This document shows, in pieces, positions 1 to 8,454 of a DNA stretch of 64,000 nt (its first letter is position 1; each line of letters opens with the position of its first letter). Source of the stretch: Aureispira sp963837355 (GTDB taxonomy: Bacteria > Bacteroidota > Bacteroidia > Chitinophagales > Saprospiraceae); assembly GCA_963837355.1 (NCBI GenBank), contig CAWIMY010000003.1, positions 186,001 through 250,000 on the forward strand. Direction: 5' to 3'. Position numbers and translations under genes: made by a program. A model generated the notes under the pieces. It was not told where the DNA came from. It made no database searches and saw only the letters and a program-made list of their open reading frames with translations.

Positions 1-1
1 G

Positions 2-385
2 ATGTCGGAAAACGATCCCGAACGCGCAGAAATGATTTACCGCCAAGCCTTGGTACACAACCCCACTAGCTATAATATTTTAGGCAACCTAGCAGAGCTA
101 GTAGAAACCGTTCACCAAAATTTTGAAGAGGCCGACTACTTATACGTCAAAGCCTTTGCCATCTACCTCGATGATACCTTTCATTTGGGTAATTTTGTAC
201 GGTTGCTTGTCTTGCAGCGGCAAGATTTTGAGCGCGCGCGCGACTACTACGAACACTTGAGCAGCTTATTCTTCAAAGGTGTAACTAGGCATATAGAATG
301 GAGTGATGAACAATGGGCGGACTTCAAACAAGCAGAACACCTCCTTTGCCAACACTACCCTGACTTACGCAAAAACGGCATTTAA
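2..385 (+). CDS. TPR-like repeat protein, probably the C-terminal part
   Basis: The frame is open from the left edge and ends at 385. The protein is rich in helix-turn-helix signatures of tetratricopeptide repeats, for example A-x-x-x-Y-x-x-A-L-x-x-x-P near the start and two further copies spaced about 35 residues apart. TPRs are protein-protein scaffolds, so no enzyme function can be assigned. The ATG at base 2 may be internal, so the gene is probably truncated by the window edge. It is convergent with the MoeB-like gene, and the two stop codons overlap by four bases. Confidence 0.6.
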   Translation: MSENDPERAEMIYRQALVHNPTSYNILGNLAELVETVHQNFEEADYLYVKAFAIYLDDTFHLGNFVRLLVLQRQDFERARDYYEHLSSLFFKGVTRHIEWSDEQWADFKQAEHLLCQHYPDLRKNGI

Positions 386-1479
386 ACCTCTTTTTCTCGT
401 TGGTATTGCTCCCACGCCTTAATTCCTCCTGTTAGGTTTTTAAGATTGGTATACCCAAACTTGGTTTGCAATTGCTCGATAGCAATGCCACTGCGAATTC
501 CTTTGGCACAAATGACCACTACAGGTCGATCGGCAGGAATACGCGCCGCTTGTAACAGTAATCGAGGTAGGGGAATTTGAAGACCTTCCAATGCTTCTAG
601 TTGAGGTTGTTCCCAAGTTTCCCGCACGTCAACAATCGTATAAGCCGAGCGATTTTGTGCTAAGCTAGCCGCTGATAATTCTTGTATCGTTTGGGTGGCA
701 GGCAAGCCGCAAAAAGCTTCGTAATTTTGTTGCTCCAATTGGTTACGGTTAGCCTTTGTAGCGGCAATTAGTTCCGTGTTGGCTTCTATTTGCAGCAGCA
801 TGGTTTGGTTGCTCAACGTATTGTATACCAACAACTTCCCTGACAGCACTTCTCCAATCCCCAGAATAATTTTGAGCACTTCATTGGCTTGCATACTGCC
901 TATGATGCCAGGCAAAACGCCCAAAACTCCAATTTCGGAACAGTTGGGCACCTGCCCCGCAGGTGGTGGTGTAGGAAACAAACAGCGATAGCTAGGGCCT
1001 TGTTGGTAATTAAATACCGACACTTGTCCTTCAAATTTAAAAATAGAGCCATAAATTAAAGGCTTCTCAGTAATGACACAGGCATCGTTGACCAAATACC
1101 GCGTCGCGAAATTATCACTCCCATCCACTACCAAATCGTACTGTTCAAACAAGGACAGTGCATTCGTTTTGGTTAGTTCGTAGGGATAAGCGACCACTGT
1201 CACTAAAGGATTCAGCGCTTGCAAACGGCGTTGAGCAGCGTTCACTTTATACTCCCCAATTTCACTGGTTACGTATAAGATTTGGCGCTGCAAATTGCTC
1301 AAATCCAAGGTGTCGCCATCAATGATACCTAAGGTACCAATACCCGCTGCAGCTAAATATTGCAAGGCAGGACAGCCCAAGCCCCCTGCACCAACAACCA
1401 ACACCTTGGCTGCTTTGAGGCGCGTTTGCCCCCCTTCTCCGACTTGATCCAAGCGCAAATGTCTGCTGTAGCGTTCCAA
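382..1479 (-). CDS. moeB: MoeB/ThiF-family adenylyltransferase with C-terminal rhodanese domain
   Basis: This enzyme adenylates the C-terminal Gly of a ubiquitin-like sulfur carrier (MoaD or ThiS) and, with its rhodanese domain, can load sulfur onto it, for molybdopterin, thiamine or thiolated-tRNA synthesis in the cytoplasm. The N-terminus has the family opening RYSRHLRL and the nucleotide-binding GAGGLGCP (about residues 31-38). DGDTLDLSNLQRQ and the metal/substrate loop VDGSDNFATRYLVND follow. The last ~100 residues form a rhodanese domain with active-site loop CAKGIRS, where the Cys is present. The length, 365 aa, is normal for this fusion in Bacteroidota. No moaD or thiS neighbour is visible, so the pathway is open. 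Confidence 0.9.
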   Translation of the reverse strand: MERYSRHLRLDQVGEGGQTRLKAAKVLVVGAGGLGCPALQYLAAAGIGTLGIIDGDTLDLSNLQRQILYVTSEIGEYKVNAAQRRLQALNPLVTVVAYPYELTKTNALSLFEQYDLVVDGSDNFATRYLVNDACVITEKPLIYGSIFKFEGQVSVFNYQQGPSYRCLFPTPPPAGQVPNCSEIGVLGVLPGIIGSMQANEVLKIILGIGEVLSGKLLVYNTLSNQTMLLQIEANTELIAATKANRNQLEQQNYEAFCGLPATQTIQELSAASLAQNRSAYTIVDVRETWEQPQLEALEGLQIPLPRLLLQAARIPADRPVVVICAKGIRSGIAIEQLQTKFGYTNLKNLTGGIKAWEQYQREKEV

Positions 1480-1582
1480 TTCTTCTGTGTCTAATTCATG
1501 GTTCTTCGATTTTTTTAGGCGGCTTTATTAATTTCGGCGACAATATACAACATTTCTACTGAGTGCTTGGATTCTATAGGAG

Positions 1583-1613
1583 TTGCGAACTAGCAGGATA
1601 GTTTGTACTTTTG
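1583..1613 (+). promoter_or_regulatory. Bacteroidota-type promoter of trmH (-33 TTG, -7 TACTTTTG)
   Basis: TTG at 1583-1585 and TACTTTTG at 1606-1613 are 20 bp apart, matching the TTG / TAnnTTTG promoter of Bacteroidota. Transcription would start near 1620. The ATG at 1603 therefore lies inside the promoter and cannot be the translation start of the downstream gene. Confidence 0.6.
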
Positions 1614-1656
1614 TCCGTTTACCATTCCTTTATTCATTTTCAACGCTGCTGATCTT

Positions 1657-2160
1657 TTGAAAAAATTATCTTTATTAGAATTAGAACGCCTTTCTGTCGA
1701 AGAATTTAAGGCAACGCCAAAAACGCCTTTGGTGGTTATTTTAGACAATGTGCGCTCTGCGCTAAATGTTGGAGCCGCTTTTCGCAGTAGCGACGCTTTT
1801 TTAGTACAAGAAGTCGCGCTTTGTGGCATTACAGCCACGCCGCCCCATCGCGAAATTCTAAAAACAGCGATTGGCGCCACTAAATCTGTTGCTTGGCAAC
1901 ACTTTGAAACAACCTTAGAGGCTGTGGAACACTACCGTCAACAGGGGTTTACCATCGCCGCCGTAGAACAAGCCACTAATAGCACGCCACTACAAAAAGT
2001 CCCCGTCCAAGCCAAGGAACCCATCGCCATTGTCTTTGGCAATGAAGTACAAGGCGTTCACCAAACAGTGATTGATGCGGCAGATTATTGCTTAGAAATT
2101 CCTCAATTTGGCACCAAACATTCCTTTAATGTCTCTGTGACGATTGGAATGGTGTTGTGA
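1657..2160 (+). CDS. TrmH/SpoU family RNA 2'-O-methyltransferase, C-terminus cut by TGA
   Basis: SPOUT-fold methyltransferase that transfers a methyl group from SAM to a ribose 2'-OH in tRNA or rRNA. Motif 1 (LDNVRSALNVGAAFRSSDAF), motif 2 (IVFGNEVQGV) and motif 3 (IPQFGTKHSFNVSV) are all present. I place the start at TTG 1657 (KKLSLLELERLSVEEF) because family members begin there and because the ATG at 1603 falls inside the promoter. The frame ends in GMVL-TGA. The family normally has GMVLW followed by a short helix, and here the same frame continues after the TGA to a TAA at 2199 with a plausible tail. A single Trp-to-stop change (TGG to TGA) is the simplest reading. The knot itself is intact, so the protein may still work. 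Confidence 0.85.
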   Translation: MKKLSLLELERLSVEEFKATPKTPLVVILDNVRSALNVGAAFRSSDAFLVQEVALCGITATPPHREILKTAIGATKSVAWQHFETTLEAVEHYRQQGFTIAAVEQATNSTPLQKVPVQAKEPIAIVFGNEVQGVHQTVIDAADYCLEIPQFGTKHSFNVSVTIGMVL

Positions 2161-2211
2161 ACCTTGGTGCAGCGCTTGCGCCCTGAACTTTTTGAATAAA
2201 CCAACTTTCCA

Positions 2212-2679
2212 ATGAACATAGATGTCGCGCAAATTAAGCGTATTGTAGAAGAGCAAATCCCCATTCATAAGTTTTTGGGGTTAGAATTGCTGGAAATTCG
2301 GGAAGGCTACGCCAAAGTGCGGGTACCTTTTCAAGAACTTGTATTGGGGGATGTCGTGCGCCGTCGTTGGCATGGCGGCTTTTTGGCCACCATCATGGAT
2401 TCGGTAGGGAGTTTGACGGGTGCCGCGTATTTTAGTTCGCCTCAGGATAAGATGGCGACTATTGATATGCGGGTGGATTATCTCAAGGGCGCAGAAGCCG
2501 CGCCGATTATTGTAGAAGGCAAAATTGTGCGCTTAGGGCGTAGAATTTTGGTGACCAAGATGCGGGTTTGGGACGAAGCAGAAAAAAACCTATTGGCAGA
2601 AGGCAAAGGCGTGTACAATTTTATTAGAATGAAAGACAATCAAACGGATCCCACGGCCTTTCTGGGCATTGATGCCTAA
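2212..2679 (+). CDS. PaaI-like hotdog-fold thioesterase
   Basis: A 155-residue single hotdog domain of the PaaI/YiiD-like thioesterase group, which hydrolyses acyl-CoA thioesters in the cytoplasm. The central helix carries the typical WHGGFLATIMDSVGSLTGAAY stretch, with HGG positioned as in PaaI enzymes, followed by ATIDMRVDYL and the last strands VEGKIVRLGRRILV. It follows the methyltransferase by about 50 bases on the same strand and could be co-transcribed. The substrate cannot be told from sequence. Confidence 0.85.
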   Translation: MNIDVAQIKRIVEEQIPIHKFLGLELLEIREGYAKVRVPFQELVLGDVVRRRWHGGFLATIMDSVGSLTGAAYFSSPQDKMATIDMRVDYLKGAEAAPIIVEGKIVRLGRRILVTKMRVWDEAEKNLLAEGKGVYNFIRMKDNQTDPTAFLGIDA

Positions 2680-2691
2680 TTGTCAGTGGCG

Positions 2692-3216
2692 CTATTGGGG
2701 CGACTGAGAAAAAACCACGCTTAAAATAGCGGAATTGCTTTGGTGTGTTTTATCAATCTGCACGTAGACATCTGAGTTGGTCAACTGTACGCGTTCATTG
2801 TATTCCATGCGCTCTACATCTGCTCGGATTGCCTCCGCCCACTGCTGTAGCGCCCCAAGTTGTTGGGGAGATTTTTCTGCTATAAGGCCCAAGATATTAG
2901 AAATGTGTAGCGCACAGACTTTGGCGGGCGTATTCAGTTCATAAGGTTCATTGAGCAAAATGCGGTATTCTTGCTCAATACGGTCACACCCCGATTGATA
3001 AAGCTCAATGCTCATATTCATATCGGACACGGTCACTTTCTCCACACTCTCCTGTCCATTGCCCTCAAATTGATGATTTTCTAAGCCTTCTACTCCTTCA
3101 AAAATAGCGGTTGGCTCCCCATAAGTACAAGGGCGGTCTTCGGCTGCGCCGCCACAAGCTAGGACAAAAAGAAGCAAAACAAAAAACATAGAATAGAGGA
3201 TACGGCGCGTCACCAT
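2692..3216 (-). CDS. Hypothetical lipoprotein
   Basis: I choose the ATG at 3216 (MVTRRILYSMF), which gives a compact signal peptide followed by a lipobox FVLAC-G. A start further upstream would add a second hydrophobic run ahead of it. The mature part is about 150 residues, with YNERVQL and DVYVQIDKTHQS near the end. I recognise no family. The lipobox implies anchoring in a membrane facing the periplasm. It is convergent with the thioesterase gene. Confidence 0.6.
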   Translation of the reverse strand: MVTRRILYSMFFVLLLFVLACGGAAEDRPCTYGEPTAIFEGVEGLENHQFEGNGQESVEKVTVSDMNMSIELYQSGCDRIEQEYRILLNEPYELNTPAKVCALHISNILGLIAEKSPQQLGALQQWAEAIRADVERMEYNERVQLTNSDVYVQIDKTHQSNSAILSVVFSQSPQ

Positions 3217-3339
3217 GAGAGTAATTAGTTTGTAGAGCGTATAAATATTCCTTATAACGAGCAGAAGGTAGCAAAAAAGCAGCACTTATTCCGCTTAACG
3301 CGAATAACATTGAGGGGCGATTCCTCCACACTTTTTTTG

Positions 3340-3347
3340 TATGTTTG
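3340..3347 (+). promoter_or_regulatory. -7 box TATGTTTG ahead of lipoprotein gene
   Basis: TATGTTTG fits TAnnTTTG and lies 40 bases upstream of the ATG at 3388. No clear TTG -33 box is seen at the expected spacing, so the support is partial. Confidence 0.45.
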
Positions 3348-3387
3348 TTAAAACGTCCTTTTTTACTCCCAGTAAACGCTTGCTTTT

Positions 3388-3963
3388 ATGAAATTATTGC
3401 TCTTCCTCTGCGCAACGTTGGTTCTCTTTTGCAGCGCTTGTAAAACTACCCTTAAAACGCCAATTCCTACGGCTTCGCCCGTTTTCCCACAAGATTGGCT
3501 GGGCGAATATCAAGGCAATTTAGTATTGCTCAATTCCCAAAAAGGCACCACGATGACGTTGCGTTTGACCATCATTATTAGTGAAACGGATACCATAAAC
3601 CGTTGGCGCTGGTACTCTAAATCCGTCTACCAAGGGCGCGATATTATCAAAGATTACACCTTGTTCCGTACGGATTCTATGCCCAAAAACCATTACCTGA
3701 TGGATGAAAATAACGGTATCTATTTAGATCGAATTTTGCTCGATAATGGTTTTTACGACTATTTTGAAGTCGGTGGCTTAGGTTTGTATGGTATAACCAA
3801 AAAGGTAGGCGATGATTTACATTTTGAAATTGCCTCTTTCCAATTGGCTTCTAAAACTGCTTCTACTTATCAAGGGAGTGAATTTGAAGTAGATACGATA
3901 TTAAGTTATAAGGTCATGAATACGCAAAAAGCGGTGCTTAAACGGGTCATTTCCCCGAATTAA
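3388..3963 (+). CDS. Hypothetical lipoprotein
   Basis: A 191-residue protein with a type II signal peptide (MKLLLFLCATLVLFCSAC, lipobox CSAC). The mature part contains DWLGEYQGNLVLLNSQKG and RWRWYSKSVYQGRDI, reminiscent of small beta-barrel lipoproteins of Bacteroidota, but I cannot name a family. It stands alone between divergent and convergent neighbours. Confidence 0.65.
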   Translation: MKLLLFLCATLVLFCSACKTTLKTPIPTASPVFPQDWLGEYQGNLVLLNSQKGTTMTLRLTIIISETDTINRWRWYSKSVYQGRDIIKDYTLFRTDSMPKNHYLMDENNGIYLDRILLDNGFYDYFEVGGLGLYGITKKVGDDLHFEIASFQLASKTASTYQGSEFEVDTILSYKVMNTQKAVLKRVISPN

Positions 3964-4069
3964 GTAGGCAAGATGCTGCCATTACGTCCCTGATCTTGGC
4001 AATTACGCAGCATCTAACTGGGTCTACTGCCTTGACTTGCTGCTTGTTTTTGCTTATAAAGAACCCCGT

Positions 4070-4645
4070 TTACGAAGGCTGTACAAACAAGGTGTCGTGT
4101 TCCCAAATTAAATCTTCTAGGTCTTTGCTAAAGCTGAAACGCTCTTGCTCGATGCTACTTTTGTCGGTCGCTTCGCGGTGCAATTCTAGAATTAAGCGTT
4201 TGCCTTTGTTGTAAAGACTTAATTGCTCGTTGCTGGTGCTGTCGTGCTGAATGCGTTCAGCGCGCATCAAAAAATCAATCAGCCAAGTACAATTGACCCA
4301 ACCTTCATTTTCTAAAGAATCGTTGGTCACGTCGTCGCTGTTGATACGAGTGCTAAAATTTTCTTCTTTGACTTTGACGGGTTGCCCATCTACCAAAAAA
4401 CGACCGAGGTATTGAAATTTGTATTCCCCCAACTTCTTACCAACTAAATCTTGGTAACTCTTTGGGGTATTGGGCGTATGAATTTCTTTCCATTCGAGTT
4501 CTAACTCTTGCTTAAAGCGTTTTCTTTCTAAGATGACAATCTCTAGTTCTCGGTGGTTTTCCAAGGTTTCCAGTACATTGAGTTTGCCTGTTTGTAAGAC
4601 TTTTTCTTGGGATAAGCGTTGGGCAGAAAGCAGTAGTTCCGACAT
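4070..4645 (-). CDS. Hypothetical protein, no recognised domain
   Basis: A 191-residue cytoplasmic protein without signal peptide or membrane segment. The N-terminal third is charged and probably helical (QRLSQEKVLQTGKLNVLETL). The middle has a YQDLVGKKLGEYKFQYLGRF segment. Nothing identifies a function. Codon use matches the flanking housekeeping genes, which supports a real gene. It is upstream-adjacent to the acyl-transferase gene but separated from it by about 165 bases. Confidence 0.55.
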   Translation of the reverse strand: MSELLLSAQRLSQEKVLQTGKLNVLETLENHRELEIVILERKRFKQELELEWKEIHTPNTPKSYQDLVGKKLGEYKFQYLGRFLVDGQPVKVKEENFSTRINSDDVTNDSLENEGWVNCTWLIDFLMRAERIQHDSTSNEQLSLYNKGKRLILELHREATDKSSIEQERFSFSKDLEDLIWEHDTLFVQPS

Positions 4646-4810
4646 GGTGTATGTAGTTTGGTGGTGTTCTATTCTTATAATAACAAAATAAGCTGCCTAA
4701 GGAACCGTGATAAGAGGCACACAAAGACCCTTCTAAGTTACAACAAAGCGCGCGAATTTGCAAACTTCCTATAAAAGTTCTAGTAGTAATGCCGACAAGC
4801 TAGTCGGCGG

Positions 4811-5806
4811 CTATTCTGCCACTAGTAAATTACAGCCGCGTAGATCGCTGGCATCAAACCGCCCCAAGACTTCAAAACTTCCATCGCTGTGGCGGCGGCC
4901 TAAATCATCAGTCGCAATAAAACTACAGGTAGCGAGGTTGGCCAAATCAATAATATTGAGCCCACCTGTACGGCCATCGGGCAGATGGTGCAAGGGGTCG
5001 GTTGTCTCGCGAATCAACACCCGCATTAAGCGGCTAGGATAAAACAGCCCTTGTCCAGTGGAATAAGCTTGCGATAGTAATTCTGTCATGCCGTACTCGG
5101 AATGAATGGCAGGCTGCTCAAACGCTTCTTGCAACTGTTGTTGTACGGCTTGTTTGGTTTGCTCTTTACGGCGGCCTTTCATGCCGCCTGTTTCCATAAC
5201 GAGGGTATACCGCAAAGCCTGTGGATGTGCCTCTGCCAAATCTAATAGCGCATAGGTAACGCCCAACAGCAAAACGGGTTGTTGGCGCGCCGCACACGCT
5301 TCCAACCTTTCTAGCAATTCTTGCGTATTATAAAGAAAGAACCCACTGGCTGTTTGGGCGGAGCGTTGAATAAATTGTTCGACCATGAAGACTAAAGAAG
5401 AGCTCTTGCGTTCTAAATAGGAGGGCAACAAAGCCAACACAACATACTCTTTTAAAGGGCCGTAAACTGCTTCAAACGCTTCAAAAGCGTGCTGTTGATA
5501 CCATCCCAAGTCGCGGACATAGTGCTTGGAGGGGACTTGCTGACTCGTGCCACTGCTCGTAAAAATCTGCTCGGCAGTCCAAGTTTCGCTTTGAATGCGA
5601 TGCTGCTTAAAAAACTGAATGGGTAAGAAGGGGATTGCGGTTAGTTGAGTAACGGATTCAGGAGAAATCCCTAACAAATCGACAAATTGTTGATAAAGTA
5701 CGTTATTTTGGTACTGGTATTGGAAAACAGCCAAGGCCGTTTCTTCAAAATCGACCTGTTTTAAGGTATTGATGCGCGCTTTTAGCGTGGAATAATCTAA
5801 CTTCAT
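4811..5806 (-). CDS. LuxE/PaaK-like acyl-adenylating protein (acyltransferase)
   Basis: A 331-residue member of the LuxE-like branch of adenylate-forming enzymes, annotated in many Bacteroidota as acyl transferase. The phosphate-binding loop FTSSGTSQQVPSKH (about residues 85-98) and the downstream HSEYGMTELLSQAYS motif, typical of adenylating enzymes, are both present, as is the C-terminal DDLGRRH. LuxE activates a fatty acid as acyl-AMP and passes it to a protein Cys, but no luxCDAB genes are near, so bioluminescence is not implied. The start codon faces the divergent lipoprotein gene, with only about a dozen bases between the two starts, so their promoters must overlap. Confidence 0.75.
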   Translation of the reverse strand: MKLDYSTLKARINTLKQVDFEETALAVFQYQYQNNVLYQQFVDLLGISPESVTQLTAIPFLPIQFFKQHRIQSETWTAEQIFTSSGTSQQVPSKHYVRDLGWYQQHAFEAFEAVYGPLKEYVVLALLPSYLERKSSSLVFMVEQFIQRSAQTASGFFLYNTQELLERLEACAARQQPVLLLGVTYALLDLAEAHPQALRYTLVMETGGMKGRRKEQTKQAVQQQLQEAFEQPAIHSEYGMTELLSQAYSTGQGLFYPSRLMRVLIRETTDPLHHLPDGRTGGLNIIDLANLATCSFIATDDLGRRHSDGSFEVLGRFDASDLRGCNLLVAE

Positions 5807-5817
5807 TGTTTCTATTT

Positions 5818-6285
5818 ATGACTGTAAAACTAACCGCTTTTTGGGCTTTTGGGTTGTTGCTTTGCTTTTTTTCTTGCCAAAAAAAATGCTCGGAGGTACC
5901 TGTGTTAACCTTTTCGGAAATCTCCAAAAGTTTTATGACACAAAACGGAGCGGACTCCTTGTTTTTAACCTTTGAATTTGAAGATGGCAATGGTGACTTG
6001 GGCAGCGATACAAGTGAGAATATTATCGTAACAGATCCCCGCAATGGAATGACGTTAGCGACTTACAAATTTCCTGACTATATCATCAATAACAATAGTA
6101 GTCGTAAAGGAAGCGTTACGTTGGTGTTGTACGCGCCCTGTTGTATTTATCCCAATGGAAGTTCTTGCCAACCTAGCACCACTTATCCCACCAATACATT
6201 TCGGTATGAAATACAACTACAAGACCGCGCAGGTAATTGGAGCAATGTCATTGAGAGTACTCCCATTACCTTAGAATGCAGTTAA
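5818..6285 (+). CDS. Hypothetical lipoprotein with EDGNGDLG motif
   Basis: The start at 5818 (MTVKLTAFWAFGLLLCFFSC) gives a clean SPII signal with lipobox FFSC; the ATG at 5806 would add four residues and overlap the divergent start codon. The mature protein has FEFEDGNGDLGSDTS and ends with QDRAGNWSNVIES. The same FxFxDGDGDLG and DNADRWSNN signatures occur in the next lipoprotein at 6639-7125, so the two are paralogues. The acidic Asp/Gly motif suggests a Ca-binding beta-sandwich, which is inference. Confidence 0.7.
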   Translation: MTVKLTAFWAFGLLLCFFSCQKKCSEVPVLTFSEISKSFMTQNGADSLFLTFEFEDGNGDLGSDTSENIIVTDPRNGMTLATYKFPDYIINNNSSRKGSVTLVLYAPCCIYPNGSSCQPSTTYPTNTFRYEIQLQDRAGNWSNVIESTPITLECS

Positions 6286-6638
6286 CAACTGTACTTTTTA
6301 GAGCAAAAGTTGTTTTTAATAAAGTAATATGGTGGTCTTACTCAACAATCTTACTCCCCTCTGTAAACCTTAGCATTGCTCTAGCGTTCTAGATAAAACA
6401 GGAGTGTGTTGCGTTTGAGGGCGGCTAATTGATTCTTTTCACAACGCGTTCCCTAAAATTATTGTGGGGACGTTATAGGAAACGGTTTGATTCTTGCACT
6501 CAATAACAGTCCTGTTTATGGGATTAATAATAGCCATTCCTATGGGCTTTTTGAGGTTGGTGATGGAGTAGAAGTAGTTTTATTACTAAGGTTATTTTCT
6601 ACTTGTTGCGCCAATTATTTTTTATAAAACATATCCTT
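6286..6638 (+). other. Intergenic stretch, no supported gene
   Basis: About 350 bases between the two paralogous lipoprotein genes. One short open stretch ends near 6625 (contains ALNNSPVYGINNSHSYG), but it lacks a start and family resemblance. I see no terminator with a clear stem and no promoter box. Confidence 0.5.
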
Positions 6639-7125
6639 ATGCGCCAATTATTCGCTTCTGTTCTTTTTTTGGGGTGGCTTGTTTTGCTTCTCTTCTTGTG
6701 AAAAGCCACCGATTTACGACGATACACCTAGCATTGGATGGGGTTCTTTTTCCCGTGATACCGTTCAGCAATTATCGGGCAGTGTTGATGTGACGTTTGA
6801 TTTCACCGACGGCGATGGTGATCTGGGGCGCGATGGCGATTCGGAAGATCATATTTTATTGATTGACACCCGCCGTACGCCCAATGATACTTTGCGCTAT
6901 AAAATTCCAACGATTGAACAACAAGGTATTGTCAGTGGTATTTCAGGACAAATTACGGTAACACTAGGACAATTGTGTGGGATCAACCCTAACAACCCGC
7001 TAATTTTGTGTCAGACACAACCCAATTATTATGATCCTGTTGTGTTCAAAATTGCGATTAAGGACAATGCCGATCGTTGGAGCAACAATGTACTCTCGGA
7101 TACTTTGTACATCAAGTGTTTTTAG
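6639..7125 (+). pseudogene. Lipoprotein paralogue, frameshifted in signal peptide at T7 tract
   Basis: Paralogue of the preceding lipoprotein (shared DFTDGDGDLGRDGDSED and DNADRWSNN). The natural start is ATG 6639 (MRQLFASVLF), but that frame hits TGA after 20 codons. The rest of the gene lies in another frame. Removing one T from the T7 run at 6664-6670 (followed by G4) restores a perfect lipoprotein signal, MRQLFASVLFWGGLFCFSSC. Without the shift, only a TTG start at 6679 would remain and the signal peptide would be lost. The disruption may be a sequencing error, decay or slipped-strand phase variation. Confidence 0.7.
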
Positions 7126-7233
7126 TAAATGGGGCTTTTTTTTAATCCTTTCATCAGAGAAAGAACCAATTCTTATATTACAAGTAAGACAACACTTGTT
7201 CTAAAGAAAATAAGCTAAGAAGGCCCACTGCTA

Positions 7234-8166
7234 CTACTCACAATAATATAACTTCACATAAAACCGCGCATCTAACCCACCAAGTGCCTTCGCTACGGTG
7301 GGCGTAACCAACACCACGGTACTTTGAGTAAAAGAAATATCGGGCTTGGGGGCAACCACCTCGGCATAGACTTGGCGATTGGTCATAGGGTTTTCTAGGC
7401 GGACAATGCGCCCTTGGGGAACATACGAACAGAGCACATACAGTTTGTTTTTGGCCGATAGTTCCATGGCCTTATCCCAACAAGCCGTACCTTGTAGCAT
7501 CTTTTCATTTTTTCCATTAAAACGCACTTCATAGCGGTATTTATTACGTTGACTCTCCTCCCCTAACACCCCTGGCAAGCCCGATACCATTTTGAGAGAA
7601 TCAGGAATTCCCAAGCGACTAATCCAGCCAATTAATAATACTTGGTTGGAGCTTAGTTGATCGGAATACACTTGGTTGCGGTCGCGAACCACCTCTACGG
7701 GTAACCGAAAATGAATGCGGGCAATGCGGTAAAGCGTCTCTGAAGGCCGCACCCTATAGTAGACGGGAATGTATTCGCTCTCTAAAAAATTGGGGCCTTG
7801 GTAGCGGCGTAGCGCTTGATTCACTAAAGGAATGCGTAAATACTGGCCGATAGTCAGGCCGTTGGCCTCTAAGTTGGGGTTAGAATAATAGAGATCTGAT
7901 AGATCAACGGCGTAGAATTTTTTAATCGAATACAGGGTTTGCCCTGCCCGAATCTTATGCAAAAGGTATTTTTGCCCGCTTCGCACTTCGACATAAAGCG
8001 AGTCCTGGCCTTGCCCATACGAGGCAGAAGGATTAGCACGCAGCCCTAATTGGTTCATTTCAAACTCCGCAAAGCCTCCGCGTTGGCTCCACGCCAAATT
8101 ATTCGCCAGCAGGCCACAACACAACACACAGTAAAACACAATTTTTGTCATTCTTAGGGTCATCAT
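7234..8166 (-). CDS. LysM-domain secreted protein
   Basis: A 310-residue exported protein with a signal peptide ending near SWSQ. Two LysM peptidoglycan-binding modules follow: HKIRAGQTLYSIKKFYAVDL with NGLTIGQYLRIP, and YRVRPSETLYRIARIHFRLP with QVLLIGW. The C-terminal ~90 residues (GTACWDKAMELSAKNKLYVL, PMTNRQVYAEVV) look like a small beta-barrel, possibly RlpA-like, but no catalytic Asp/His is evident. Likely periplasmic and wall-associated. It has no close neighbours on its strand. Confidence 0.75.
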   Translation of the reverse strand: MMTLRMTKIVFYCVLCCGLLANNLAWSQRGGFAEFEMNQLGLRANPSASYGQGQDSLYVEVRSGQKYLLHKIRAGQTLYSIKKFYAVDLSDLYYSNPNLEANGLTIGQYLRIPLVNQALRRYQGPNFLESEYIPVYYRVRPSETLYRIARIHFRLPVEVVRDRNQVYSDQLSSNQVLLIGWISRLGIPDSLKMVSGLPGVLGEESQRNKYRYEVRFNGKNEKMLQGTACWDKAMELSAKNKLYVLCSYVPQGRIVRLENPMTNRQVYAEVVAPKPDISFTQSTVVLVTPTVAKALGGLDARFYVKLYYCE

Positions 8167-8454
8167 AGTCTATAAGTAGTAGGAAGGCTGTTCAAAGTAC
8201 TTCCTTAGAAATGGGGTCACAAAAATACCTTATTTCTAATAAAAAATAGGCTTCTCTCTAAACCACTGTACAATCGGTTCTTCTCTTTAGTAAGTGGTCA
8301 ATTCTAGTTAACAAACACAAAAACGGGAAAGGTTACTTGCAAAGCTTGTTAAAAAAGCCGAAATTTGTGGGCATTTTATTCCATCGTAGTAGGAGTTTTC
8401 GCGGCCTTGCCCAGCGGCAAGCTGTTTCTTTGCTACTCAAAGACCACTTTAATC

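Noticed and set aside
1603..1656. 18-codon N-terminal extension of the TrmH-like protein
   Set aside because: The ATG lies inside a good TTG/TAnnTTTG promoter and the added residues are unlike the family.
2158..2160. Recoding of TGA as Trp genome-wide
   Set aside because: TGA is used as a normal stop, for example at the kynU/lpxB overlap.
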